The notes under the pieces: generated by a model
The model's input: the letters and a program-made list of their open reading frames with translations, nothing else
Told to the model about the DNA's origin: nothing
Databases searched by the model: none
DNA from: CALODL01 sp942492115
GTDB taxonomy: Bacteria; Planctomycetota; Phycisphaerae; UBA1845; CAIVHJ01
Assembly: GCA_942492115.1 (NCBI GenBank)
Contig: CALODL010000009.1
Location: 122,453 to 186,452, forward strand
Direction: 5' to 3'
Length of the DNA stretch: 64,000 bases
Translations under genes and position numbers: made by a program
Shown here: positions 18,422 through 27,230 of the stretch, one piece after another
How positions within the stretch are numbered: position 1 is the stretch's first letter
How the letters are laid out: every line of letters starts with the position of its first letter

Positions 18422-18690
18422 ATCAAGGACGCTCGAAAGACCCAGGACGGGCACCGGAACTTAAGACTGTGCACGTGAGCGACAAGGCAGACAGACACGA
18501 CCCTTACGACCGATTGCTTACTGAGCAGGAGGCGATCGAGATGTTGGGCATCCAGGACCGGCCAAAGAGTTGCATCAGGTCGCTCATCCGCAACCAGGGA
18601 CTGCCCGCCATCACGATGGCCAAAGGAATACGGCGCTATCAGTTGAGGGACCTCATGGACTTTATTGAGCAAAAACGCGGGTCTTCTTAG
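18418..18690 (+). CDS. Excisionase-like HTH protein
   Basis: 90 residues, starting at a GTG that overlaps the previous stop (GTGA). The C-terminal 60 residues, DRLLTEQEAIEMLGI ... IRSLIRNQGLPAI ... GIRRYQLRDLMDFIEQ, follow the MerR/AlpA excisionase pattern: helix-turn-helix, wing and final helix. The N-terminal 30 residues are charged and probably disordered. It is the third such protein of this element and the closest to the integrase gene, which makes it the best candidate for a recombination directionality factor. Confidence 0.65.
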   Translation: MNQGRSKDPGRAPELKTVHVSDKADRHDPYDRLLTEQEAIEMLGIQDRPKSCIRSLIRNQGLPAITMAKGIRRYQLRDLMDFIEQKRGSS

Positions 18691-18701
18691 GCGCTGTCAT
18701 T

Positions 18702-18729
18702 TTGACTAGGCCGTTTCGTGGTGTACACT
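18702..18729 (+). promoter_or_regulatory. Candidate promoter, possibly leaderless
   Basis: TTGACT (18702-18707) and TACACT (18724-18729) are separated by 16 bases, close to a vegetative promoter. The ATG of the XRE regulator lies only 6 bases after the -10 box, so transcription would start at or near the start codon and give a leaderless mRNA. The overlapping TTGGAG could equally be a ribosome binding site read from an upstream promoter. Confidence 0.35.
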
Positions 18730-18735
18730 TGGAGC

Positions 18736-18957
18736 ATGGCGAGAACAAAACCAAGTGATGCGTTGCGTGCTGCAATTCGGAAGTCGGGCTTGTCACTTCG
18801 CGAGATTGCTGATCGTGTGGAATGGGACACGGGCAACTTGTCGAAGTTTATGAATGGTACGCGTGGGTGTCCGCTTGAAAGGCTGGATGACCTCGCAAGA
18901 CTGCTCGATCTTGAACTAGTTTCTAGGGTAAGGCGCTCTGGCAGGCGCAAGAAATAA
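18736..18957 (+). CDS. XRE-family HTH regulator
   Basis: 73 residues from the ATG at 18736 (TTGGAG 1 base upstream; an ATG 18 bases earlier is less likely). ALRAAIRKSGLSLREIADRV then TGNLSKFMNGTRG is the Cro/CI-type helix-turn-helix with its recognition helix; PLERLDDLARLLDL completes the five-helix domain. The tail is basic (RRSGRRKK). A typical small regulator controlling the integrase gene that follows 70 bases later on the same strand. Confidence 0.8.
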   Translation: MARTKPSDALRAAIRKSGLSLREIADRVEWDTGNLSKFMNGTRGCPLERLDDLARLLDLELVSRVRRSGRRKK

Positions 18958-19027
18958 TGCTCGGTGTGTGGGTTACAAAGGACTGCCAGCCCGCCCCTTC
19001 GCTGAGCACAACTTAAGGAGAACAGAT

Positions 19028-20146
19028 ATGAGGGCGAGGTATCCAACATCGGTGTGGATAGCGAAACGAAAACGGGCAGGAGGCGGCTATACATACCGCA
19101 TCCGATGGAAAGACCGCAGTGGGCGGTGGCAAAGTGAGGCGTGTGGCGATGATCGCAAGTATGCCAAAGTGCGGCAGGCGCAGAAGTGTGAAGAACTGCG
19201 CAATGGGGCGCTCGACATCATCCCGCACACGTCTCTGAGCGTTCTCATTGAGAAGCTCCCAACATTCATGGCAGGAAAGGCCCGTGATACCATCAAGAAG
19301 ACGCAGAGGTCACTCCAATACCTGGATGAACTGTGCGGGCCACTCGCCCTATCCGACATCAACCGTGCGGCTATCATTGAATACCGGGCAAAGCGGCTGA
19401 GCGCGGGGCGGGCCCCCGCCACTGTTGCGAAAGACCTCCGCGAGATCAAGTCGGCGCTGTCCTATGCGGTCGATGCGGGTCTGCTGAAGGCCAACCCGTT
19501 ACTCAGATTCAAGAACCTGTTTCCCAAGGAGCCGGAGCGGAAGATTCGAGTTGTTGAGCCAGCAGAGTATGCAGCGTTGTTGGCAGCCTGCCGATTGCCG
19601 GAGTTCCGGGCCCTGGTGACCGTCGCGTATCGTCAGGGTTTGCGGCGAAATGAAATGGCGAATCTGCGGTGGCTGGGCCCACACGGAGAGCCGATGGTCG
19701 ACTTTGAGGCGGGCGTCTTACATGTGATCAATCGGGCAGACAAGGGAGAACTGACGAAAAGCCGTAAGAACCGCTCTATTCCCCTACATCCCGAGGCAAG
19801 TGAGGCGTTGCGGGTCCTATGGGAGCAAACGCCGAAGCGCGTAGAGGCCGGCCGCCAGGTGCCCAAGTTCGAGCACGTCTTTACGACCCTTGAGGGAAGA
19901 CGACTGCACCACTCTCTCATCTCACAGGAGTTCCAGCGCACCATGAAGCGAGCTGGGATTGCGCGTGCAACCATCCATGACCTCCGCCGGTCGTTCAGCA
20001 CAAGAGCACAGCGCCTCGGTGTGGACATTGAAACGGTCACAGCGTTGGGCGGTTGGTCGAACACTGAAGTAGTCAAGAAGCACTACACTGGCAACGTGGA
20101 TGAAGCCCTGCACGCTGCCATGAAGCGCATTGCCGAGGCGGGTTGA
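19028..20146 (+). CDS. int: Tyrosine recombinase / integrase
   Basis: 372 residues from the ATG at 19028, preceded by AAGGAGAACAGAT; an earlier in-frame start has no such site. The N-terminal ~60 residues form an arm-type DNA-binding region (YTYRIRWKDRSGRW), then a SAM-like core-binding domain (~65-165). The catalytic domain has YRQGLRRNEM (Arg, ~205), TKSRKNRSIPL (Lys), HDLRRSF (His and Arg, ~316), LGGWS, and the nucleophile in VKKHYTG (Tyr, ~355). It lies ~100 bases from the 3' end of tRNA-Leu, as expected for an integrase using that tRNA as attachment site. Confidence 0.92.
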   Translation: MRARYPTSVWIAKRKRAGGGYTYRIRWKDRSGRWQSEACGDDRKYAKVRQAQKCEELRNGALDIIPHTSLSVLIEKLPTFMAGKARDTIKKTQRSLQYLDELCGPLALSDINRAAIIEYRAKRLSAGRAPATVAKDLREIKSALSYAVDAGLLKANPLLRFKNLFPKEPERKIRVVEPAEYAALLAACRLPEFRALVTVAYRQGLRRNEMANLRWLGPHGEPMVDFEAGVLHVINRADKGELTKSRKNRSIPLHPEASEALRVLWEQTPKRVEAGRQVPKFEHVFTTLEGRRLHHSLISQEFQRTMKRAGIARATIHDLRRSFSTRAQRLGVDIETVTALGGWSNTEVVKKHYTGNVDEALHAAMKRIAEAG

Positions 20147-20248
20147 TCTCGCCGGAACAGCGCCCAATGAACAGAGCCACTACCGCATCAGTGCCCAAGT
20201 CCAGAAGACCTCATTCGTGTCGTCGTTGTAAACCCTTGTAAGAGATGA

Positions 20249-20332
20249 TGCCGGAGGAGGGACTCGAACCCTCACTCCCTTGCGAGAACGGGATTTTGAA
20301 TCCCGCGCGTCTGCCAGTTCCGCCACTCCGGC
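20249..20332 (-). tRNA. tRNA-Leu (anticodon CAA)
   Basis: 84 bases on the minus strand. The acceptor stem GCCGGAG pairs with CTCCGGC, the D-arm contains TGGCAGACGCG, the anticodon stem CGGGA/TCCCG encloses loop TTCAAAA (anticodon CAA, reading UUG), there is a long variable arm (TTCTCGCAAGGGAG), and the T-arm is GAGGGTTCGAGTCCCTC. The long variable arm confirms class II. CCA is not encoded. Its 3' end faces the integrase gene, the usual orientation for an attachment site. Confidence 0.93.
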
Positions 20333-20663
20333 TCGGGTATGGAAGATTCGCTGCAAACTGGCTTTCTGTCAACTCTTGACAGCAACTTCATGGTCCCTCA
20401 AGCGTAACCCGCCCATCGGCCTCGTTGGTGGGGCTGACGAATTGCAACGCGCAGGCTGATGTTGCGCGTGAGTGCCCCGCCCCGCCGGCGGTGGACAGGG
20501 TGGAGACCGGGATCGGTGCAGCAGAGAAACACCAGTTCAAGACACCGTAAAGGTTGAGGATCGCCACTGGTGCACGGACCCTTTGCCACCGATCCCGACT
20601 CCATTGTTGAGGCCATTTGGGATAGAATCGGGGCGCACGCGATTGCCGAAACTCAGAACAGAG
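20333..20663. other. Gap before first kinase gene
   Basis: About 330 bases between tRNA-Leu and the kinase gene. The kinase frame is open upstream of its ATG, but that extension is Arg/Pro-rich and not protein-like. No hairpin terminator or repeat noticed; the promoters for the tRNA (minus) and the kinase (plus) must lie here. Confidence 0.35.
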
Positions 20664-22094
20664 ATGAAGTTGAACAAGTGCCCGTCATCCAATGACTTGG
20701 ACGCCTACGCTCGCGGTGCGGTCAATGCCCTCGACGCCAACCGTTTGCGTTCGCACATCGAGTCGTGCAAGACATGTTCTGACAGCCTGACCGCGCTCAG
20801 CCGCTCGATGGCCGACGAAACCCATGATTCGCCGGGCGCCCTCGACGAGACCCTGGTCGGTGGACCGCCGATGTCGGCGGACACGACACTGGTTGACCGG
20901 CCACCCGGGAGTGCGCCGACGATGGGCATCGATCTGGCCGCCGATTCGACATTGATCGACGGCGGCAGTGGCCCGGCGCTCGATCCCAGCCGGCACTATC
21001 CCAATATCGAAGGTTATCGTATCGTCGATGTGCTGGGCCAGGGCGGCATGGGCATCGTCTATCGCGCCGAGCAGAAGAAGCTGCAACGCACAGTGGCGTT
21101 GAAGGTGCTGCCGGCCATCTTCGGCTCTGCAAATCAGCAGTCGGTGTCGCGCTTCCGCCGTGAGGCAACCGCCGCAGCCCGACTGCACCATACCAATATC
21201 ATCCCTGTTTACGACTTTGGTGAATCCGAAGACGCGCACTACTACGCGATGGAAATGGTCATTGGCCAGCCGCTCGATGAGATCATCAAGCGCCTGCAGA
21301 CCGATGCCGGCCAGACCATACATCCAGCCAAACTCAACACGATGATCAAGACTGTCGTGTCCGAGCTCCCGCGCCCCGAGGAGCACGTCGACAGCACACC
21401 TTCGAGCAAGCCGGTCATGGCCAACATCGGTATTTCCGGGCCGCGCATGCAGTCGTATTTTGCCAAGGTCGCCAAGTGGATCGCAGATGCTGCCGAGGCC
21501 CTGAACTATGCCCACGAGGAAGGCATCATTCACCGTGATATCAAGCCGGCCAACCTGATCCTGTCGCATGATGGCCGCATCATGATTGCCGACTTCGGCC
21601 TGGCCAAGAGCACGTCGGATGCTTCGGTTACGCAGACCGGGTCACTGGTCGGCACGTTGCGCTACCTCAGCCCCGAACAGGCCATGGCCCGGCGCGTTCC
21701 GGTGGACCATCGCACTGATATCTACTCATTGGGTGCCACGTTATACGAGCTGTTGACACTGCAACCGGCGTTTCCGGGCAACGACGACAAGGAAATACTC
21801 GGCGCGGTCATTTCGCGCGATCCGCCACCACCGCGCAAGATCCTGCAACACATTCCGCCGGAACTCGAGACCATCTGCATCAAGATGATGGAAAAGTCCG
21901 CGGCGGATCGCTATGCCACGGCCCACGATGCCGCGGAAGACTTGCGCTGCTACCTCAACGATTTGCCCATTGCAGCCAAACGCCCCAGTCTTCTGCAAGC
22001 GCGGCATCAAGTTCGTCAAGCGGCACAAGGCCCCGGTTGCGGCCGTGACCACGGGCGTGTTGCTCGTGGCGACGTCGATCTTCCTGGTCCGTGA
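20664..22094 (+). CDS. Ser/Thr kinase, N-terminal part (frameshifted)
   Basis: 476 residues from the ATG at 20664. The N-terminus has a zf-HC2/anti-sigma-like pattern (Cys5, His31, Cys35, Cys38). The protein kinase domain (~115-430) is complete: LGQGGMGIVYRAE, VALKVLP (Lys), HRDIKPANLIL (~289), DFGLAKS (~309) and SPEQA. An unusually long insert (~220-260) lies between the N-lobe and helix E, as in the paralogue at 27231. At about 21,990-22,000 the frame breaks; the other frame continues into a transmembrane helix and TPRs just as in the paralogue. As read, the product would lose its membrane anchor. This is one broken gene with the next entry, or a one-base consensus error. Confidence 0.85.
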   Translation: MKLNKCPSSNDLDAYARGAVNALDANRLRSHIESCKTCSDSLTALSRSMADETHDSPGALDETLVGGPPMSADTTLVDRPPGSAPTMGIDLAADSTLIDGGSGPALDPSRHYPNIEGYRIVDVLGQGGMGIVYRAEQKKLQRTVALKVLPAIFGSANQQSVSRFRREATAAARLHHTNIIPVYDFGESEDAHYYAMEMVIGQPLDEIIKRLQTDAGQTIHPAKLNTMIKTVVSELPRPEEHVDSTPSSKPVMANIGISGPRMQSYFAKVAKWIADAAEALNYAHEEGIIHRDIKPANLILSHDGRIMIADFGLAKSTSDASVTQTGSLVGTLRYLSPEQAMARRVPVDHRTDIYSLGATLYELLTLQPAFPGNDDKEILGAVISRDPPPPRKILQHIPPELETICIKMMEKSAADRYATAHDAAEDLRCYLNDLPIAAKRPSLLQARHQVRQAAQGPGCGRDHGRVARGDVDLPGP

Positions 22095-23136
22095 GCAGAA
22101 CCGGCGGGCGCAGGCCCAGGCCGACCGCTTGAAAGCACAGATCGAGCAAAGTGTCGAACAGGGCTTGCGCTGGCAGATCAGCAGGAACTACGCCCGTGCA
22201 GCGGAGTCCTACAGCAAGGCGCTGGAGCGTGATCCGAGCAACGTCAGAGCATTGTACAACCTGTCGGTGACCAAGAAGGAACTGTACAACATCATGCCGG
22301 ATCCCGATCCGCGACTGCTCGAAGTAGCGCTAACCCTTTGTGATCGCGCACTGCGCGTAAGCCCGCAGGACCAGATCGACGACATCTGCAACATGTACAA
22401 CCTCAAAGGTGTGCTGCTCAAGAAACTCGAGCGCTATCCTGAAGCGGCCGAGGCATACGCCGAGGCGGTCAAGCTCAACCCCGAGAGCGTCGCGTCACTC
22501 GACAACTTGGCCATCGTCCAGGTGCTCATCGGCAACCTCGAGGAGGCCACTGCCAACCTGCACACCGCCACCGAGCTGGCCGGCACGGAGTCCGGCTGCA
22601 ACTGGCGTCCATGGCGCATGCTTGGGACAGTCCAGCTGTTCACTTCCGACGACGCAGCGCTGGATACCCTCGATCAGGCCATCGAGTGCAACCGGACGGA
22701 CACGTGGACCCGCCTGCTCCGCGCCCGGGCGTATCTCGAATTGCCCGGTCGTCGCAACGAGTCCAAGGCGCTGGTCGCCATCATGGCCGCCGACGAGTTC
22801 GCCAACGAGCGCGACCCGCGGATCAAGCGTACTCTGTCCCTGGCCCTGCTGCGCAACGAGCGCTATGATGAAGCCATCGCTGCAGCCGCGGCAGCGAAGG
22901 ACCTGGGCGACGATTCGATCATGGGCGATCTCGTCGCCGCCATCGCCTCGGCGCGACTCGGCAGGCGCGACGAGGCGCGACGGATCCTCGACGCGGCGGT
23001 GGCCCGCTGGCCGACAGATCTCAGCAGCGTGGATGCGTTCCATGTCACCGCCAACGCTGGGATCCTGTGGTTCGAACGGGCTGCCCCGTTGTTTGAGCTC
23101 AAGACAGAAGCCCTTGATTTTCTTGATGATAGGTAA
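21997..23136 (+). CDS. TM + TPR half of frameshifted kinase
   Basis: About 379 residues of open frame, without its own start, that complete the kinase gene upstream. It begins KRGIKFVKRHKAPV (equivalent to the basic segment before the membrane helix in the 27231 paralogue). A transmembrane helix follows (AVTTGVLLVATSIFLV), then TPR-type units such as AAESYSKALERDPSNVRALY and AAEAYAEAVKLNPESVASL. In the paralogue these parts sit outside the membrane after a cytoplasmic kinase. The break lies in CTTCTGCAAGCG near 21,995. A hairpin follows the stop. Confidence 0.8.
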   Translation, partial: KRGIKFVKRHKAPVAAVTTGVLLVATSIFLVREQNRRAQAQADRLKAQIEQSVEQGLRWQISRNYARAAESYSKALERDPSNVRALYNLSVTKKELYNIMPDPDPRLLEVALTLCDRALRVSPQDQIDDICNMYNLKGVLLKKLERYPEAAEAYAEAVKLNPESVASLDNLAIVQVLIGNLEEATANLHTATELAGTESGCNWRPWRMLGTVQLFTSDDAALDTLDQAIECNRTDTWTRLLRARAYLELPGRRNESKALVAIMAADEFANERDPRIKRTLSLALLRNERYDEAIAAAAAAKDLGDDSIMGDLVAAIASARLGRRDEARRILDAAVARWPTDLSSVDAFHVTANAGILWFERAAPLFELKTEALDFLDDR

Positions 23137-23170
23137 GATGATGAGGTTCTGGGCTCCGTGACTTGACCGC

Positions 23171-23192
23171 CGGGGTCTGGCGGAGAACCCCG
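23171..23192 (+). terminator. Probable terminator
   Basis: CGGGGT (23171-23176) pairs with ACCCCG (23187-23192) around a 10-base loop, followed by CCTGTTTGCTT. It is placed 35 bases after the kinase-TPR stop and before the next secreted-protein gene. The stem is short and the T-run imperfect, so moderate support only. Confidence 0.45.
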
Positions 23193-23344
23193 CCTGTTTG
23201 CTTGTGGCCGTGTAGAAGTGGCTGCTATGCTGACTCTTAGCATTTCTTTCCCGTGGGTAGACCTGATGCGGTTTGGAGTATTTGCGGCGCAGACCCGCGA
23301 TGTTTGTCGTTTGTGCTGGTAAGGGGATGAAGGGAGGCGACGTG

Positions 23345-26300
23345 ATGCTTGATTTGCGCCCATTCGCGGTTTACGGACGATTGATCAGCCTGGCGCTGGT
23401 GACTGGACTCTGGTGCACTTCCGCCTCGGCCCAGATTTATGTCAATGCGGATGCCGCCCCCGGCGGCGACGGCTCGAGCTGGGCGACCGCGTTCAACGAC
23501 CTGCAGACAGCCCTCGGAGCCGCCGACCCATCGACCCAGCTGTGGATTGCCTCTGGACTGTACCTGCCAGCGGCCCCCGGCAATACAAGTGCGTCATTTG
23601 AGCTCAACGCTCAAATCGAGCTCTACGGTGGCTTCGTGGGCAATGAGACGGAGCTCGGGCAACGTGATCCACAGTTGAACCCCACCTACCTCAGCGGTGA
23701 CCTGTTGGGCAATGACAACGCCAACCCGGCAACACGGACAGACAACAGCTTTCGGATTCTCAACTGCTCACAGGCAACCGCCGCGCGCGTGGATGGCTTT
23801 ATCATTTCAGGTGGCCAGGCCCAGAACAACGGCGGCGGCCTCGCCATCACCTCGTCTTGCACCATCATCGTGGCCAATTGCCGCTTCCTCGACAACGCGG
23901 CCGACGACGATGGCGGCGCGATTCGCAATCAGGGACAACTCACATTGCTCGACAGCGACCTGTCAGGGAACCACGCCGGCGGTGACGGCGGAGCGATCGA
24001 CTGTGAACCAACCGCAAGCGCAGACATCGCCGGGTGCACGTTCAGCGACAATTCGGCTGACGGAAACGGTGGCGCGTTCAACAACAAGGGCGACCTCAAT
24101 CTCAAGGGCAGCACATTCGCCAACAACACCTGTGGTTTGCGCGGCGGGGCGATGTACAACAACCCCACATCCGAAACGCTGATCGCCAACTGCCAGTTCA
24201 CGGGCAACAACTCGGGAACCGGCGCCGGAGGACTGTACAACAAGTCGCCGCTGACGCTGGTGAATACTGAATTTCGCAGCAACACCTCGCAAGGCCCGGG
24301 CGGCGGCCTGTCGAATCGACCACCGGGCGTCGTGGATGTGACGAATTGCCTGTTCGAGGACAACGAGGCGGCGTCAGGTGGAGCGATCTACGCCGCCGAT
24401 CCGGTCAGTCTCAACCTGTGTTCGGTGGGTGGGAACCGCGCCACCAGCGGCATCGGCGGTGGAATCGCGGGCCTGGCGGGCATCGAGGTCACTGCACGAT
24501 CGACGGTGCTGTGGGGCAACACGGCCTCCGTCGGCAGTACCGAGAATGCTCAAATCGCGTCCGCAAGCGGTTCACGCAACGTCGATTTCTGCGTCGTCGA
24601 AGGGCTCGATGCCCTCGCCGGTGACGGCAACATCGGCGCCGACCCCCTGTTCGCCAACCTCGACGCCGGCGACCTCCGATTGTTACCCGGCTCGTCTGCA
24701 ATCGATGCCGGCGATACGTCAGCACTTCCGGCTGACAGCGGCGATATCGACGGCGACGGGGACACCACGGAACTCCTGCCGCTCGATGGGACCGGGAACC
24801 CGCGCGTGGTCGACGATCCGTTCACCCCGGACACTGGGCTACCGGTCGACGGGCTTGTAGTGGATGTCGGTTACTTCGAGTTCCAGGGTGCGATCGACAA
24901 CGACTGTAACATGAATGGTATCCCCGATGATGTCGAGGTCGCCGAGGGCCTTGCACCGGACTGTAACAACAACGGCTTACCTGATGATTGCGATATCATC
25001 GAGTGTAACGATGACCCGGCATGTGATGACTGCAATGCTAACGACATCCCCGATTCCTGTGACCTGGCAAGCGGCGAATTGACTGACACCAATGAAGACG
25101 GCATTCCTGACGAGTGCACGCAATTCGACGGCGGGTGTGACGACAGCCCCAACTGGAGCTGTGTGGACAACTGGAACCTGAACGGCGAGTTCCCCAACAA
25201 CAATGATGCCACAAGCTTCGACGTTCAACTGGACGCGACAGATTATGTCTTCCTCGATCTCACCGTGGTCGTAGATTCACTGGCGATCATTGACAATGCA
25301 ATCCTCAACGTGACGCAGTTTGGCGAGGGCATTGGGGACTTGTCGACCGAGGGCCCCAACGGCCTGCTGGTCGAGAGCGTGATGCAGGTGGCCCACACCC
25401 GCGGGGTAAAGGTCACCGGCGGCGGTCCGATCGTCATCAAATCGGGCGGCGTGTATCGCAAATCACCTGACATCGCTGCCAACACCACTGCTGTTCTCGA
25501 AGGCACCAGCATGCTCATTGGCCCCGGCGGCCGGCTCGAGATGACCGACGACATGGGCGTCAGGATTCGCGGCGACCTGGTACTGCAGGGTCCGCCGCCA
25601 AACGATTGCCCCGGTTGCGGTGGTGAAACACCTCCAATTGTCGACAACCCCGACGGCGGCGGGTTGGCCGTCGGCGGTGACGTCATCCTCGACGGTACGG
25701 TCGGCATGGAAGTCGGCTCGATTTCACCATTCGAAGTCGGCGGTCATTTCATGAATCAGGCTGGCGGCGCGGCCGCTGCAACGCTGATCGATTTCTCGCA
25801 TGCCTATATCCTGCTCAACGGTGCAGACCTGCAAACTTTCGAGGTCGGTGGAGTTGACACCGGCGCGACACTCGGCGGTTTTACCGGTGACGGCGGGACA
25901 AACTACTCGGTCGGGACCATTGAGATCACGACCCCGGAATCCGCAGCACCACCGGTCGACGTCCGTTTCGAGAACATGTACGAAAACCTGGTCGAAGTGG
26001 GCCCGTGCTCCGAAGCATTGTATGTTCACACGCTCATCCTGCGAGACGGTGTGACCATCGAACTGGCTGATGTCAACGTGTATTACGAGACCCTCATCGA
26101 CGAGGGGGCCGAGGTCATCACCACCGGCTGCGGCGCGCTCATAGAATTGCCGGCATGCGAGACTGACGCCGACTGTGATGACGGTGGCAGCTGTTTCGTA
26201 GACCGCTGCGACGCAGGGACCTGCGTTTTCATTCCCGCAACGAGTTTCTGCTCTGACACGGACGGCGACGGCATCCGCGATGACAACTGCGTGTTCCAGG

Positions 26301-27112
26301 TCTGTTCAGGTGATGACTGCGCTGCCACTCCCATCGTCTTCGGCGACATGGGCGGGCAGTTCGGCAGTTGCCTCCCGGACGGCACGTCGGATGGCAACGA
26401 CCGCTTCCAGGCACTCAACTGCTTCGCCAATTCGGGCCCCGGCGGTTCCGGGATCAATCTGTGTGAACCCGATGCCCCCGCTGCATTCAATGTCGATACT
26501 GGTGGTCAATTTGGATCATGCGCCGCTGACGGCGTGTGCGATGGAAACGACGCGTTCGCTGCGCTCAACGCCTTCGGCAACACAACGACGTGCAGTTGCC
26601 CGCTCGACGGTCCCGCCCCGCAATTCGATCCTCCTGCAGTGAAAACGGTCGCAGCCGCTTTGACCCTGCGCCCGTCGACCCGCGGCGTGGCCCGTGGCGG
26701 CCTGCTCGAGATCGATGTCCTGCTGAGCACCCCGCTGGACGATCTGCGCGGCTATCAGTTGCACGTCGAGGCGTCAGGAGGATACGGCGGTCATCTCCAA
26801 CTGGTCGACATTGCGGTCCAGAACGGCTCCGTCTTCGAGGATGACGGGCTCGATACCCCAACATGGTCGGCCTTCAACCTCGAGACCGGGCAGATGCTCG
26901 TCGGAATGGATGAATCCGGACGCTCCGTCGCCCCCGGCTACCTGGCGACTTTCACCTTCCGAGCCAGCAAGGATGCATCGGGGCGGTTCAGCGTCGAGAT
27001 TCTGGCCGATCCTACAGACTCCGCTCAGCGTACTTTCCTGTTCCCCACGACGCCGAGCGACATGATCACCGTCGCGCCGGTCAAACCGGTCATCGTGACG
27101 ATCACACGCTAA
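23345..27112 (+). CDS. Secreted beta-helix, TSP3 and dockerin-like protein
   Basis: 1255 residues from the ATG at 23345 (GGGAGG 8 bases upstream). The signal peptide ends near TSASAQ (~30). Residues ~30-510 form a right-handed beta-helix of GG-A/G-I/L plus CxFxxN repeats. About 517-620 are DCNMNGIPDD-type thrombospondin-3 repeats; ~625-930 look like a second beta-solenoid. A Cys-rich stretch (~935-985) leads to two dockerin-like repeats (~997-1085: GNDRFQALNCF, GNDAFAALNAF), and a cohesin-like C-terminal domain (~1100-1255) holds LDDLRGYQLHVEASGG and SAFNLETGQMLVGMD. Extracellular. It follows one kinase-TPR gene and precedes another. Confidence 0.88.
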   Translation: MLDLRPFAVYGRLISLALVTGLWCTSASAQIYVNADAAPGGDGSSWATAFNDLQTALGAADPSTQLWIASGLYLPAAPGNTSASFELNAQIELYGGFVGNETELGQRDPQLNPTYLSGDLLGNDNANPATRTDNSFRILNCSQATAARVDGFIISGGQAQNNGGGLAITSSCTIIVANCRFLDNAADDDGGAIRNQGQLTLLDSDLSGNHAGGDGGAIDCEPTASADIAGCTFSDNSADGNGGAFNNKGDLNLKGSTFANNTCGLRGGAMYNNPTSETLIANCQFTGNNSGTGAGGLYNKSPLTLVNTEFRSNTSQGPGGGLSNRPPGVVDVTNCLFEDNEAASGGAIYAADPVSLNLCSVGGNRATSGIGGGIAGLAGIEVTARSTVLWGNTASVGSTENAQIASASGSRNVDFCVVEGLDALAGDGNIGADPLFANLDAGDLRLLPGSSAIDAGDTSALPADSGDIDGDGDTTELLPLDGTGNPRVVDDPFTPDTGLPVDGLVVDVGYFEFQGAIDNDCNMNGIPDDVEVAEGLAPDCNNNGLPDDCDIIECNDDPACDDCNANDIPDSCDLASGELTDTNEDGIPDECTQFDGGCDDSPNWSCVDNWNLNGEFPNNNDATSFDVQLDATDYVFLDLTVVVDSLAIIDNAILNVTQFGEGIGDLSTEGPNGLLVESVMQVAHTRGVKVTGGGPIVIKSGGVYRKSPDIAANTTAVLEGTSMLIGPGGRLEMTDDMGVRIRGDLVLQGPPPNDCPGCGGETPPIVDNPDGGGLAVGGDVILDGTVGMEVGSISPFEVGGHFMNQAGGAAAATLIDFSHAYILLNGADLQTFEVGGVDTGATLGGFTGDGGTNYSVGTIEITTPESAAPPVDVRFENMYENLVEVGPCSEALYVHTLILRDGVTIELADVNVYYETLIDEGAEVITTGCGALIELPACETDADCDDGGSCFVDRCDAGTCVFIPATSFCSDTDGDGIRDDNCVFQVCSGDDCAATPIVFGDMGGQFGSCLPDGTSDGNDRFQALNCFANSGPGGSGINLCEPDAPAAFNVDTGGQFGSCAADGVCDGNDAFAALNAFGNTTTCSCPLDGPAPQFDPPAVKTVAAALTLRPSTRGVARGGLLEIDVLLSTPLDDLRGYQLHVEASGGYGGHLQLVDIAVQNGSVFEDDGLDTPTWSAFNLETGQMLVGMDESGRSVAPGYLATFTFRASKDASGRFSVEILADPTDSAQRTFLFPTTPSDMITVAPVKPVIVTITR

Positions 27113-27168
27113 CGCGGCTTCGCGCTCGACGCGCACACGCCCGTCGAATAATCTGACAACTGAGCACC

Positions 27169-27195
27169 ACCCCGCCGCTCTCCCAACGGCGGGGT
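27169..27195 (+). terminator. Rho-independent terminator
   Basis: ACCCCGCCG (27169-27177) pairs perfectly with CGGCGGGGT (27187-27195) around a 9-base loop, followed by GCTTGGTTTGTT. It sits 56 bases after the beta-helix gene and ends 35 bases before the next kinase gene. Confidence 0.7.
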
Positions 27196-27230
27196 GCTTG
27201 GTTTGTTGATGTTCCGCGCGAGCGTATGCC

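Larger units (their letters stand above)
12595..20249 (+). mobile_element. Integrative element at tRNA-Leu (P4-like)
   Basis: A co-directional block holds three HTH/excisionase-like genes, a TOPRIM-SF3 primase-helicase, a ribbon-helix-helix-like gene, a gene of unknown function, an XRE regulator and a tyrosine recombinase that ends ~100 bases from the 3' end of tRNA-Leu. This is the usual layout of satellites or integrative elements inserted into a tRNA 3' end. No capsid, terminase or conjugation genes are seen. The left limit given is only the first supported gene; I did not find a copy of the tRNA 3' end that would mark attL, so the true left end is unknown. Confidence 0.6.
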
